Source: Ruegeria_C sp041537905
Lineage (GTDB): Bacteria; Pseudomonadota; Alphaproteobacteria; Rhodobacterales; Rhodobacteraceae
NCBI RefSeq assembly: GCF_041537905.1
Contig: NZ_JBGRUO010000003.1
Span: forward strand, 124,001 to 188,000
Direction: 5' to 3'
Length of the DNA stretch: 64,000 bases
Shown here: positions 43,365 to 52,937 of the stretch, piece after piece
How the letters are laid out: every line of letters begins with the position of its first letter
How positions within the stretch are numbered: position 1 is the first letter of the stretch
Program-made: the position numbers and the translations under genes
Notes under the pieces: generated by a model
Database searches by the model: none
The model's input: only the letters and a program-made list of their open reading frames with translations
What the model was told of the DNA's origin: nothing

Positions 43365-43988
43365 GTGACACCGGACGAGATCGAAGCGCTTTTTACCCGC
43401 AGCAGCGGTGATTTCGCATTCGCCCGCTGGGGCCGCCCCATCGTGCCGATCGTCTTCGGGGTCGAGGATCACACGCTGTCGGTGGTCAAAGGCGCGTTCG
43501 AGGCGGTTGTGACCCTGGCCGATCACAAGATGGCCGAGACTGATCCGGAACTTGGCGCAAATTGCATGGTCTTCTTCTTCCGCGACTGGGCCGAGCTGCT
43601 TGAGGTGCCTGATCTGGATCGGCTGGTGCCCGATCTCGGCCCTCTGGTCGCGCGCCTGCAAGACGCCGACGCCAATCAGTACCGCATTTTCCGTTTCGAG
43701 GAAGACGGGGCGATCCGCGCCGCCTTTGTGCTCCTGCGCATGGACAAGGAACTCTCGAAGGTGCCTGCCGAGACCCTGGCGCTGAGCCAGGTGGTGCAGA
43801 CGGTGCTGCTCTGGTCGGATACCGCCTTTCGCACGCAATCGCCTCTGGCCGTTGCCGCAGATACCACCATCCTGCGGCCTGAAATCGCCAGCCTGATCCG
43901 TGCTGCCTATGATCCGGTCCTGCCGGGGTCGACGCAGGACGCCGCGCATGCGCTCAGGCTTTTTGCCCGAATGGAGCCGCAGCAGTGA
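43365..43988 (+). CDS. Conserved protein of unknown function upstream of ybgC
   Basis: A 207-residue soluble protein (from the GTG at 43365, with AAGG upstream; a TTG at 43338 is also in frame). The sequence shows no recognised motif, signal peptide or membrane helix; it has a balanced alpha/beta composition. It couples to ybgC by a four-base overlap and lies between ruvB and the Tol cluster. Probably a Roseobacter-conserved protein; I cannot name a function. Confidence 0.8.
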   Translation: MTPDEIEALFTRSSGDFAFARWGRPIVPIVFGVEDHTLSVVKGAFEAVVTLADHKMAETDPELGANCMVFFFRDWAELLEVPDLDRLVPDLGPLVARLQDADANQYRIFRFEEDGAIRAAFVLLRMDKELSKVPAETLALSQVVQTVLLWSDTAFRTQSPLAVAADTTILRPEIASLIRAAYDPVLPGSTQDAAHALRLFARMEPQQ

Positions 43989-44368
43989 CCCACATCTTCC
44001 CGATCCGCGTCTATTACGAAGACACCGATATGGGTGGGATCGTCTATCACGCCAATTACCTGCGCTATATCGAGCGTGCCCGTTCCGACTGGGTGCGCAA
44101 TCTGGGCAATGATCAGAACGCCATGCGCGAAGCGGGCATCGTCTGGGTCGTGCGCAAGATCGAAGCGGAGTATCTGGCTGCCGCCCGCTTCGATGAGGAG
44201 CTGGTCGTCGAAACCGAGATGAGCAAGCTTTCGGGCGTACGGCTCACCATGACGCAGCTGGTCAAGCGCGGCGAGACCGAGATTTTCCGTGCAACGGTCA
44301 CGGCCGTCTGCATGAATTCTGACGGGAAACCCGTGCGCCTTCCGGCAGAGATTCGCGCATTGCTGTAA
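43985..44368 (+). CDS. ybgC: Tol-Pal-associated acyl-CoA thioesterase YbgC
   Basis: A 127-residue hot-dog thioesterase. D15 in YEDTDMGGIVYHANYL is the catalytic aspartate, H22 the conserved histidine. GTG start, overlapping the preceding stop. It is the customary first gene of the tol operon. Confidence 0.93.
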   Translation: MTHIFPIRVYYEDTDMGGIVYHANYLRYIERARSDWVRNLGNDQNAMREAGIVWVVRKIEAEYLAAARFDEELVVETEMSKLSGVRLTMTQLVKRGETEIFRATVTAVCMNSDGKPVRLPAEIRALL

Positions 44369-44475
44369 CAATACTGCGCTCTGGGCTGGTTCTGTTGGCA
44401 ATCAGGCCCAATCTGCGTTAGCGTTCGGCAAAACAAAGGCCGAAAAACCGGCAAGCAGGCAAAAAGAGCAGGTCC

Positions 44476-45171
44476 ATGGAAACAGAAACGCTGGTTCTGG
44501 CGCAGGAGATTGATTTCTCGCTGTGGGGGCTATTTGCCCGTGCCACCTTTACCGTCAAACTGGTCATGCTGATGCTGATCGTGGCCTCGTTCTGGTCTTG
44601 GTCGATCATCTTTCAGAAGCTCATCACCTATCGTATGGCGCGCCGCGAGGCGGGTGCATTCGACCGGTCCTTCTGGTCTGGCGAACCGCTGGACGGGCTG
44701 TTCGAAAAGATCGGGCCGCAACCGGATGGCAGTTCGGAGAAGATATTCGCCGCCGGTATGATCGAATGGCGGCGCTCGCATCGCAATGATGGCGGCATGA
44801 TTGCGGGGGCGCAGGCACGGATTGACCGGTCGATGGATGTGGCCATCGCCAAAGAGGCCGAAGGGCTGCAAAAAGGCCTGTCGATTCTGGCCACCGTGGG
44901 CTCGACCGCGCCCTTCATCGGGTTGTTCGGCACGGTCTGGGGCATCATGAACGCCTTTATCGAGATCGCCGAACAGCAGAACACCAACCTCGCTGTTGTC
45001 GCACCGGGCATTGCCGAGGCGCTGCTGGCCACCGGTCTGGGGCTGCTGGCGGCGATCCCTGCGGTGATCTTCTACAACAAGCTGAGCGCGGATAGCGACC
45101 GGATCGTTGGCGGCTATGAGGCCTTTGCCGACGAGTTCGCCACCATCCTGTCGCGCCAGTTGGACAGCTGA
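44476..45171 (+). CDS. tolQ: Tol-Pal system protein TolQ
   Basis: A 231-residue inner-membrane proton-channel subunit with three helices (about 19-39, 135-155 and 170-192). The GSTAPFIGLFGTVWGIM region is the MotA/TolQ/ExbB signature. It uses proton motive force with TolR to energise TolA for outer membrane constriction during division. Confidence 0.95.
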   Translation: METETLVLAQEIDFSLWGLFARATFTVKLVMLMLIVASFWSWSIIFQKLITYRMARREAGAFDRSFWSGEPLDGLFEKIGPQPDGSSEKIFAAGMIEWRRSHRNDGGMIAGAQARIDRSMDVAIAKEAEGLQKGLSILATVGSTAPFIGLFGTVWGIMNAFIEIAEQQNTNLAVVAPGIAEALLATGLGLLAAIPAVIFYNKLSADSDRIVGGYEAFADEFATILSRQLDS

Positions 45172-45174
45172 GCC

Positions 45175-45657
45175 ATGGGCGCGTCGGTCCAGCAGAGCAG
45201 CGGGGGTGGCAATGGCCGCCGTCGCGGGCGTCGGCGTGGTGGCCGCGCGCAGCCGATGTCCGAGATCAACGTCACGCCTTTTGTGGACGTGATGCTGGTG
45301 CTGCTGATCATCTTCATGGTTGCCGCGCCCTTGCTGACCGTGGGCGTCCCAGTGGAACTGCCAAAGACGGCGGCCAGTGCGTTGCCCTCTGACAGCGAAG
45401 AGCCGCTGACCGTGACCATCACTGCCGAGGGGGCGGTGCAGATACAGACCACGGATGTGCCGCGCGCCGAGCTGATCTCGCGCCTGCGCGCCATTGCGGC
45501 GGAACGCAGCAGTGACCAGGTCTTCCTGCGCGCCGATGGCTCCATCGCCTATGAGCAGGTGATGCAGGTGATGGGGGCGCTGAACGCCGGGGGATTTTCG
45601 AATGTGGGGCTTGTGACCGATACCGGCGGGCCAACATTGGACGAGAGCGGAGAGTGA
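45175..45657 (+). CDS. tolR: Tol-Pal system protein TolR
   Basis: A 160-residue protein with a single helix (about 36-56) that contains the conserved aspartate D38 in TPFVDVMLVLLI, and a periplasmic ExbD/TolR domain. It starts after a Gly/Arg-rich basic cytosolic tail, 20 residues longer than in E. coli. Partner of TolQ. Confidence 0.95.
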   Translation: MGASVQQSSGGGNGRRRGRRRGGRAQPMSEINVTPFVDVMLVLLIIFMVAAPLLTVGVPVELPKTAASALPSDSEEPLTVTITAEGAVQIQTTDVPRAELISRLRAIAAERSSDQVFLRADGSIAYEQVMQVMGALNAGGFSNVGLVTDTGGPTLDESGE

Positions 45658-45666
45658 GGCAGCGGC

Positions 45667-46791
45667 TTGGATACCGGTACCAAGATCTCGGCAGTGGCAC
45701 ATGTCGCGCTTATCGGCGTGGCGCTCTTTGGGGGTGCCTTCCGCTCGGAACCGCTGCCGTTTGAAGTGCAGGAGGTAGCGATCATAAGCGGCGAACAATT
45801 TGCCGCCATGACCGCGCCCAATGAGGCCCCCGAAATCACCACCCAGGCCGAAGCGCCCCAGACACCCGAGGCGGAAGAGGAACTGGCCGCACTTCCCGAG
45901 CCGGAAACACCTGAACCGGAACAGACCCCGCCTGAAACCGTCCCCGAGCCCGAGCCGGAACCAACGCCGGAGGCCGTGGTCGAAACACCCGAACCCGAAG
46001 TGGTCGAAGAAACGCCCACGCTTGAGCTGCCCGAGCCCGAGGTCACCGTGCTGCCCGCCCCGCCGGGCGAGGTCGCGCCTTCGCGCCAAGCGGATCGCGT
46101 CGCGCCGCAGCCGGTCGCGCCGCCGCCTCCCGATGCCACGCCGGACGACGTGGACACACCACCCGTCGTGGCCGAGGAAGGTGCCGATGAGCCGCGAGAG
46201 GAACAGGAAGCCACCGCGCAAGAGGAGGCGACCGACCGGATCGTGACCGAAGCCGAGGAATCCGCTGAGATTGCCCCGCAACGCTCGCCACGCCCGCAAG
46301 CGCGGCCAGAGAACCTGCGCAAACCGGTTGAGGTGGCCGAACCTGTGGAACCTGAACCGCAGCAGGAAGAGCCAAACCGCGAGGCGGCCGTCAATGATGC
46401 GCTGGCCGAGGCGCTGTCGGGGGGCGAAGAGACCACGCCGGAACCCGCCGCCCCTGCGCCGACGGGCCCACCGCTGACCAGTGGTGAGAAAGAGTCGCTG
46501 CGCGTCGCGGTGTCCAATTGCTGGAATGTCGGCTCGCTCTCGACCGATGCGCTGGGCACAACCGTGACGGTGGCCGTGACGATGAACCAGGACGGAACGC
46601 CCAACAATGGCTCGATCCGGATGCTGGACAGTTCCGGCGGATCGCAGGCTGCGGCCAGACAGGCCTTCGAGGCCGCGCGGCGCGCGATCATTCGCTGCGG
46701 CGCGCGGGGCTTCAACCTGCCAGCCGAGAAATTCAGCCATTGGCGTGATATCGAGATGACATTCAATCCCGAGAGGATGCGGATCAAATGA
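45667..46791 (+). CDS. tolA: TolA-like energy transducer with Pro/Glu-rich spacer
   Basis: A 374-residue protein with TTG start. N-terminal helix (about 5-24) anchors it; residues about 55-150 are a Pro/Glu-rich segment (repeated PEPE, TPEP); then an Ala/Glu-rich part; the last 120 residues hold a TolA III type domain with one Cys pair (about C283 and C345). E. coli TolA uses a long Ala/Lys helix for the spacer, so the rigid PE-rich linker is a real difference. It bridges the inner and outer membrane. Confidence 0.88.
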   Translation: MDTGTKISAVAHVALIGVALFGGAFRSEPLPFEVQEVAIISGEQFAAMTAPNEAPEITTQAEAPQTPEAEEELAALPEPETPEPEQTPPETVPEPEPEPTPEAVVETPEPEVVEETPTLELPEPEVTVLPAPPGEVAPSRQADRVAPQPVAPPPPDATPDDVDTPPVVAEEGADEPREEQEATAQEEATDRIVTEAEESAEIAPQRSPRPQARPENLRKPVEVAEPVEPEPQQEEPNREAAVNDALAEALSGGEETTPEPAAPAPTGPPLTSGEKESLRVAVSNCWNVGSLSTDALGTTVTVAVTMNQDGTPNNGSIRMLDSSGGSQAAARQAFEAARRAIIRCGARGFNLPAEKFSHWRDIEMTFNPERMRIK

Positions 46792-48107
46792 TGAAACTTC
46801 TGACCAGCATATTCCTTGGCGCCGCCCTGATGGCCGCCCCGGCGGTGGCGCAGAACACACCGCTCCGGATCGAGATCACCGAAGGCGTGATCGAACCGCT
46901 GCCCTTTGCGGCGCCGGATTTCGTGCCCGACACCCCTGCGGCGGCGCAATACGCAACCCAGCTCGCCCGCGTTGTCGCGGCGGATCTGACCGGCACCGGG
47001 CTGTTTCGAGAAATCCCGGCAAACGCCTATATCAGTCAGGTTTCCAGCTTTGACGCCCCGGTGCAGTTCGCCGACTGGAAGGCCATCAACGCGCAGGCGC
47101 TGGTGACCGGCGGGGTCAGCGTTTCGGGCAACACGCTGACCGTGCGGTTCCGCATCTGGGATGTGTTCTCGGACACGGAGCTGGGCAGTGGGTTGCAATT
47201 CACCGGCACGACCGATGGTTGGCGACGGATGGCGCATAAGGTGGCCGACCAAGTCTATAGCCGGATCACCGGCGAGGGCGGCTATTTCGACAGCCGCGTG
47301 GTTTTTGTATCCGAAAGCGGCCCCAAGAACGAACGCCGCAAGCGGTTGGCGATCATGGATTACGATGGCGCGAATGTTCAGTACCTGACCGACAGTTCGT
47401 CGATCGTACTGGCCCCGCGCTTTTCGCCCGCAGGCGACCGGGTGCTTTACACCAGCTATGAGAGCGGCACGCCGCGCATCTATGTGCTGGATGTAGGAGC
47501 GGTGCAGCGCAACGTGTTGCCGACGCAGGAAGGCACCATGAGCTTTGCGCCGCGCTTCTCGCCGGATGGGCGCAATGTTCTTTATTCGCTGGCGCGCGGC
47601 GGCAATACCGATCTCTACCTGATGGATATCAATAGCGGGCAGAGCCGCCAATTGACCAACGCGCCATCGATCGAAACCGCGCCCAGCTTCTCACCCGATG
47701 GCAGCCAGATCGTCTTTGAAAGCGACCGGTCGGGCACGCCGCAGCTTTACATCATGCCCGCCAATGGGGGAGAGCCGCGCAAGATCAGTTCGGGCAAGGG
47801 GCGCTATGGCACGCCGGTCTGGTCGCCGCGCGGCGATCTGATCGCCTTCACCAAGCAAAGCCAGGGCCGTTTCCATATCGGCGTCATGCGCACCGATGGC
47901 AGCGAGGAACGCCTGCTGACCGCCTCGTTCCTGGATGAGGGGCCGACATGGGCACCAAACGGGCGGGTGATCATGTTCACCCGCGAATCTCCGGGCGCGG
48001 AGGGGCGCGCGACGCTTTATTCCGTTGACATCTCTGGGCGCAACCTGCGACCGGTGCGGACACCGGACGGGGCCAGCGACCCGGCCTGGTCGCCCTTGCA
48101 GAAGTGA
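46788..48107 (+). CDS. tolB: Tol-Pal system beta-propeller protein TolB
   Basis: A 439-residue periplasmic protein. Signal peptide about 1-21 (cut after AVA). N-terminal domain then six-bladed propeller made of repeats like SPDGRNVLYS and SPDGSQIVF. It binds Pal, coupling Tol to the outer membrane. Start overlaps tolA. Confidence 0.96.
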   Translation: MMKLLTSIFLGAALMAAPAVAQNTPLRIEITEGVIEPLPFAAPDFVPDTPAAAQYATQLARVVAADLTGTGLFREIPANAYISQVSSFDAPVQFADWKAINAQALVTGGVSVSGNTLTVRFRIWDVFSDTELGSGLQFTGTTDGWRRMAHKVADQVYSRITGEGGYFDSRVVFVSESGPKNERRKRLAIMDYDGANVQYLTDSSSIVLAPRFSPAGDRVLYTSYESGTPRIYVLDVGAVQRNVLPTQEGTMSFAPRFSPDGRNVLYSLARGGNTDLYLMDINSGQSRQLTNAPSIETAPSFSPDGSQIVFESDRSGTPQLYIMPANGGEPRKISSGKGRYGTPVWSPRGDLIAFTKQSQGRFHIGVMRTDGSEERLLTASFLDEGPTWAPNGRVIMFTRESPGAEGRATLYSVDISGRNLRPVRTPDGASDPAWSPLQK

Positions 48108-48180
48108 TGCCCGGCGCGTTCACATGCGAGGGCGGCTGTGATAAAAGATGAACAACAAAAAACAAAGTGAGGCTGAGGGA

Positions 48181-48696
48181 ATGAAAGTATCGAGCAAACT
48201 GGCCGCGTTGGGCCTCGTGCTGGCCATTGCGGCCTGTACCAATAACTCACCTTTTGCAGCAGGCGGCGGTGCCGGTGGTGCTGGCGGTGTTGACGGCAGC
48301 GTATTGCCGGGATCACCCAGCGATCCACGCTCGCCCGCCTATTTCCAGCAGTCCGTGGGCGATCGGGTTCTGTTCCCGGTGAATGAATCGACGCTGACTG
48401 ATGCCGCCAAGACAACCCTGCAGGGGCAGGCCGATTGGCTGATGCAGAACACCGATTATGCCGCCCGGATCGAAGGCCATGCCGACGAACAGGGAACCCG
48501 CGAATACAACCTTGCGCTGGGTGCACGGCGCGCCAATGCGGCCCGCGAATTTCTGATCTCGCGCGGGGTTGCGGGCAACCGGATCACCACGGTGAGCTAT
48601 GGCAAGGAACGCCCGATCGAGATCTGCAGCCAGGAAGCCTGCTATGCCAAGAACCGGCGCGCGGTCACGGTTCTGGTTGCCAATGTGACGGGATAA
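48181..48696 (+). CDS. pal: Peptidoglycan-associated lipoprotein Pal
   Basis: A 171-residue lipoprotein. Lipobox LAIAAC puts the lipidated cysteine at C19; a Gly-rich spacer (GGGAGGAGG) follows; the OmpA-like domain has the peptidoglycan-binding block EGHADEQGTREYNLALG. The ATG at 48181 is chosen because it lies in front of the lipoprotein signal; an ATG at 48148 would add 11 polar residues. Confidence 0.95.
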   Translation: MKVSSKLAALGLVLAIAACTNNSPFAAGGGAGGAGGVDGSVLPGSPSDPRSPAYFQQSVGDRVLFPVNESTLTDAAKTTLQGQADWLMQNTDYAARIEGHADEQGTREYNLALGARRANAAREFLISRGVAGNRITTVSYGKERPIEICSQEACYAKNRRAVTVLVANVTG

Positions 48697-48700
48697 CAAG

Positions 48701-49531
48701 ATGCGGTTTGGCGTGATTGCCTTTGCGGCGACGATGTTGGTGGGCGGAAGCGCGCTGGCGCAGGATCAGCAGACCCTGGCGGATATTCGTCAGGAACTGA
48801 CGGTGTTGAATGTCGAGATCCAGCGCCTCAAGCGCGAGTTTTCTACCACCGGCGCGCCGCAGACGCAGACCTCCGGCTCGACCGTGCTGGAAAGGGTCGA
48901 TGCGATCGAGGCCGAATTGCAGCGTCTCACACGCCTGACCGAACAGCTCAACCAACGGGTCGACGGGATCGTCAAGGATGGCACCAACCGCATCGGCGAT
49001 CTGCAATTCCGGCTCTGCGAGCTGGAAAGCGGGTGTGACATCGCCACTTTGCCCGACACCCCAACGCTGGGCGGTGAGGTGACCACGCCGCTGGTCGCCA
49101 CACCCGACCCGGCACCCCAGGAGTCTGTAACCGGCGGCACCGAATTGGCCGTGGGCGAGCAGGCGGATTTCGACGCCGCCACCAAGGCGCTCGACGCACA
49201 GGACTATGCCCGCGCGGCAGAGCTCTATGCTGCGTTTGACACCAGCTATCCGGGCAGCCCGCTTGCGGCGCAGGCGCATCTGAACCGGGGCCGCGCGCTG
49301 GATGGGCTGGGCGACACAAGGGAAGCGGCACGCGCCTATTTGGCGAGTTTCACCAACGACTCTACCGGTCCCACTGCCGCTGATGCGTTATACAACCTTG
49401 GCGCATCATTGGGCAGGTTGGGGCAAAATAGTCAGGCTTGTGTGACCCTTGGCGAGGTTGTGACTCGCTTTCCAGACGCAAATGCGGTATCGGCAGCCAA
49501 TAGCGAAATGACAGCTTTGGGTTGCACTTGA
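48701..49531 (+). CDS. ybgF: Tol-Pal system protein CpoB / YbgF
   Basis: A 276-residue periplasmic protein. Signal peptide about 1-20 (ALAQ), a coiled-coil trimerisation helix (about 23-65), then tetratricopeptide repeats in the last 120 residues (DYARAAELYAAFDTSYP etc.). It regulates Tol action and peptidoglycan synthesis at division. Ends overlapping the tilS start. Confidence 0.93.
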   Translation: MRFGVIAFAATMLVGGSALAQDQQTLADIRQELTVLNVEIQRLKREFSTTGAPQTQTSGSTVLERVDAIEAELQRLTRLTEQLNQRVDGIVKDGTNRIGDLQFRLCELESGCDIATLPDTPTLGGEVTTPLVATPDPAPQESVTGGTELAVGEQADFDAATKALDAQDYARAAELYAAFDTSYPGSPLAAQAHLNRGRALDGLGDTREAARAYLASFTNDSTGPTAADALYNLGASLGRLGQNSQACVTLGEVVTRFPDANAVSAANSEMTALGCT

Positions 49532-50781
49532 AACACTTCAACGACGATCTTCTGGCCGTCCTGCTGGCAGGGGTGCCCAAGCCTTTGCCTGCGCGGATCG
49601 GTGTTGCGGTGTCGGGTGGTGGCGATTCGGTGGCTTTGTTGCATATTGCCAACCGTGCGCTTGCGGAAAGCGGCTGCACCGTTCTGGCTGCGACCGTCGA
49701 TCACGGGTTGCGCCCGGAAGCGGCGGATGAGGCGGCGCAGGTTGCAGATCTGGCCGCATCGCTTGGCGTCGAACACAGCATTCTGAGTTGGCAGGGCTGG
49801 GACGGGCAGGGCAATCTGCAGGATCAGGCTCGCCGCGCCCGCTATCGCTTGTTGGCGGAATGGGCGCAGGCACGGGACATTTCTGTCGTCCTGACCGGCC
49901 ACACCGCAGACGACCAGGCAGAGACCGTCCTGATGCGGCTGGCGCGATCCTCGGGTGTGTCGGGGCTGGCCGGTATGCCTGCCTCACGCGATTTGGGCGG
50001 TGTCACGCTGTTGCGGCCTTTGCTGGGGGTCAACCGCAAGGATCTGCGCTGCTATCTGCGGCGGCAGGAGGTGAGCTGGGCCGAAGATCCCTCGAATGAC
50101 GACACCCGTTTTGAGCGCATCAAAGCGCGTCAGGCACTGGAGGTACTGGCGCCGCTGGGTATCACCAACGAGGTGCTCACCGATGTGGCCCGCAACATGG
50201 CGCAGGCGCGCGAGGCATTGGAACGCTACGCCGATTTCACCGCACAGGTCGCGCTTGAGACCGATATGGGCGATGTTCTTGTCGATGCCGAGGTGTTTGC
50301 CGGACTGCCCGAGGAAATCCGGCGCCGTCTGCTGATCGGTGCGGTTGGCTGGGTGAGCGGTGAGGAATACCCGCCGCGTCGCGCTGCTGTTGACGAGGCA
50401 ATCGGCGCGATTGCAGCCGGACAGGGCGCGGTCCTGTCAGGCTGTCGCCTGTTGGTGCAAAGGGGCAGCATCCGCATCTGCCGCGAACTCAGCGCTGTTG
50501 AGAGCGTGACCTGCCCCGCAGATCAGGTCTGGGACCGGCGCTGGCGCATGTTCGGTCCCGATACCGCGCAGGCGGTGATCCGTCCGCTGGGCGAGGCCGG
50601 GCTGGCGCAATGCCCGGATTGGCGCACAACCGGGCGCCCCCATGCGGCGCTGATCGCCTCGCCATCGGTCTGGATTGGTGATAGTCTGGTGTCGGCTCCG
50701 CTGGCGGGGTTCGACAATGGCTGGGCTCTCAGTCTGATACTGGATGAAGAAGCTTTGTTCGACGCGTTTTTATCGCATTGA
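49522..50781 (+). CDS. tilS: tRNA(Ile)-lysidine synthetase
   Basis: A 419-residue enzyme that converts the wobble C34 of tRNA-Ile(CAU) to lysidine. The PP-loop SGGGDS is at residues 31-36. Start codon is a TTG at 49522 or, two codons later, at 49528 (MKHFNDD); both overlap the preceding stop. Links well with ileS in the same window functionally, though not in an operon. Confidence 0.93.
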   Translation: MHLKHFNDDLLAVLLAGVPKPLPARIGVAVSGGGDSVALLHIANRALAESGCTVLAATVDHGLRPEAADEAAQVADLAASLGVEHSILSWQGWDGQGNLQDQARRARYRLLAEWAQARDISVVLTGHTADDQAETVLMRLARSSGVSGLAGMPASRDLGGVTLLRPLLGVNRKDLRCYLRRQEVSWAEDPSNDDTRFERIKARQALEVLAPLGITNEVLTDVARNMAQAREALERYADFTAQVALETDMGDVLVDAEVFAGLPEEIRRRLLIGAVGWVSGEEYPPRRAAVDEAIGAIAAGQGAVLSGCRLLVQRGSIRICRELSAVESVTCPADQVWDRRWRMFGPDTAQAVIRPLGEAGLAQCPDWRTTGRPHAALIASPSVWIGDSLVSAPLAGFDNGWALSLILDEEALFDAFLSH

Positions 50782-50859
50782 ACCTGCCCCAATCATCTCT
50801 ATTTTAGTAGCCTAGCCGGCCGATCCCTGGTTTACGGCCGATAGTTTAGGAGACATTCC

Positions 50860-52776
50860 TTGGGCAACGCACGCAACATCGCCTTCTGGGTCGTACTGTT
50901 CCTGCTGATTCTTGCGCTATTCAACCTGTTTAGCGGCTCTGGCGGCACGCTTCAGAGCCAGGAGCGGACCTATTCAGAGTTCGTTTCTGCCGTGGATGAC
51001 GGCGAGGTGACTCGGGTGACGCTGGATGGCGAACAGATTCGCTACCGCACCAACGACAACAAAGACTACGTCACGATCAAGCCGGGCGATGCCGAGGTTA
51101 CAAAGCTTCTGATCGACAAGAACATCCCTGTTCGCGCCGAAAAGCAGCAGCAATCGACGTTCCAGTCCTTCCTGATCACTCTCTTGCCCTTCCTGCTGCT
51201 GATCGGGGTTTGGGTCTATTTCATGAACCGGATGCAAGGCGGTGGCAAAGGCGGTGCGATGGGCTTTGGCAAGTCCAAGGCCAAGATGCTGACCGAAAAG
51301 CACGGTCGCGTAACGTTTGATGACGTTGCGGGCATCGATGAAGCCAAGGAAGAGTTGGAAGAGATCGTGGAATTCCTGCGCAATCCGCAGAAATTCAGCC
51401 GCCTCGGCGGCAAGATCCCCAAAGGCGCGCTTCTGGTTGGTCCTCCGGGCACCGGTAAGACGCTGCTGGCCCGTGCAATTGCGGGCGAGGCGGGTGTGCC
51501 CTTCTTCACCATTTCGGGCTCTGACTTCGTCGAGATGTTCGTGGGTGTTGGTGCAAGCCGTGTCCGCGACATGTTCGAACAGGCCAAGAAAAACGCGCCC
51601 TGTATTGTCTTCATCGACGAGATCGACGCCGTGGGCCGCCATCGTGGTGCTGGCTATGGTGGCGGCAACGACGAGCGTGAACAGACCCTCAACCAGCTGC
51701 TGGTCGAGATGGACGGGTTCGAGGCCAACGAAGGCGTGATCATCCTGGCGGCCACTAACCGTAAGGACGTTCTGGACCCCGCGCTGCTGCGCCCGGGCCG
51801 GTTCGACCGCAACGTCACCGTCGGCAACCCCGATATCAAAGGCCGTGAGAAGATTCTGGGCGTGCATGCCCGCAAGACGCCTCTGGGTCCCGATGTCGAT
51901 CTGCGCATTATCGCGCGCGGGACGCCGGGCTTCTCGGGTGCCGATCTGGCCAACCTCGTGAACGAGGCCGCGTTGATGGCGGCGCGCGTGGGTCGTCGCT
52001 TTGTCACCATGGAAGATTTCGAGGAAGCCAAGGACAAGGTGATGATGGGGGCCGAGCGCCGTTCGATGGTGCTGACCCAGGATCAGAAGGAAAAGACCGC
52101 CTATCACGAGGCCGGACATGCCGTGGTCGGCCTGGCCCTGCCGGAATGCGATCCTGTCTACAAGGCGACGATCATCCCGCGCGGCGGCGCGCTGGGTATG
52201 GTCGTGTCGCTGCCCGAGATCGACCGCCTGAACTGGCACCGCTCGGAATGTCAGCAGAAACTGGCCATGACCATGGCAGGCAAGGCGGCTGAGATCATCA
52301 AATATGGCGAGGACAATGTCTCGAACGGCCCGGCTGGCGACATCCAGCAGGCCAGCCAGTTGGCGCGCGCGATGGTGATGCGCTGGGGCATGTCCGACAA
52401 GGTCGGCAATATCGACTATGCCGAGGCGCATGAGGGCTATAGCGGCAACACCGCAGGCTTCTCGGTCTCTGCCCACACCAAGGAGTTGATCGAGGAAGAG
52501 GTCAAACGCCTGATTCAGGAAGGGTATGAGCAGGCGCATCAGATCCTCACCGAGAAAGCCGAGGAATGGGAACGTCTGGCCGAGGGGCTGCTGGAATACG
52601 AGACCTTGACCGGCGAAGAGATCGAGCGCGTGATGCGGGGCGATCCGCCCACCTCCGAGGATGATGAAGGTGACACGCCGGATCAGGGCAGCGCGCCCAG
52701 CGTGACCGCGATCCCGAAAACCAAACCGAAATCCACGCCACCCGAGGGCGGAATGGAGCCGGAACCGACAACCTGA
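50860..52776 (+). CDS. ftsH: ATP-dependent zinc metalloprotease FtsH
   Basis: A 638-residue inner membrane protease with two N-terminal helices (about 8-26 and 102-122), AAA module with Walker A GPPGTGKT at 194-201, and zinc motif HEAGH at 416-420. TTG start with TAGGAGA six bases upstream. The C-terminal 40 residues are acidic and proline-rich. It degrades misassembled membrane proteins and regulators. A terminator follows at 52802. Confidence 0.97.
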   Translation: MGNARNIAFWVVLFLLILALFNLFSGSGGTLQSQERTYSEFVSAVDDGEVTRVTLDGEQIRYRTNDNKDYVTIKPGDAEVTKLLIDKNIPVRAEKQQQSTFQSFLITLLPFLLLIGVWVYFMNRMQGGGKGGAMGFGKSKAKMLTEKHGRVTFDDVAGIDEAKEELEEIVEFLRNPQKFSRLGGKIPKGALLVGPPGTGKTLLARAIAGEAGVPFFTISGSDFVEMFVGVGASRVRDMFEQAKKNAPCIVFIDEIDAVGRHRGAGYGGGNDEREQTLNQLLVEMDGFEANEGVIILAATNRKDVLDPALLRPGRFDRNVTVGNPDIKGREKILGVHARKTPLGPDVDLRIIARGTPGFSGADLANLVNEAALMAARVGRRFVTMEDFEEAKDKVMMGAERRSMVLTQDQKEKTAYHEAGHAVVGLALPECDPVYKATIIPRGGALGMVVSLPEIDRLNWHRSECQQKLAMTMAGKAAEIIKYGEDNVSNGPAGDIQQASQLARAMVMRWGMSDKVGNIDYAEAHEGYSGNTAGFSVSAHTKELIEEEVKRLIQEGYEQAHQILTEKAEEWERLAEGLLEYETLTGEEIERVMRGDPPTSEDDEGDTPDQGSAPSVTAIPKTKPKSTPPEGGMEPEPTT

Positions 52777-52801
52777 CCCATATGGGCCAGTTGAAGAAAG
52801 C

Positions 52802-52830
52802 GCGACGCGGCTAACGCTGCGTCGCATTTT
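52802..52830 (+). terminator. Intrinsic terminator after ftsH
   Basis: Stem GCGACGC / GCGTCGC (52802-52808 and 52819-52825), extended by a G-T and two G-C pairs to ten pairs around a TAAC loop, followed by ATTTTCG. Confidence 0.82.
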
Positions 52831-52937
52831 CGTTACCGTGAAGAACTTCTTGCGCACGTGCCATTGCACGCCGGATAGGCCATCCCTAGATTGTGACGAC
52901 TTTGCTAACCCCACCCAATCCGGAAGGACGCCGCGCG

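Noticed and set aside
44530..46860. A 776-residue minus-strand open frame opposite tolQ, tolR and tolA
   Set aside because: Lacks a domain or ribosome site, and is Arg/His/Gln-rich in the way of a complementary frame of high-G+C genes; tolQRA are clear on the plus strand.
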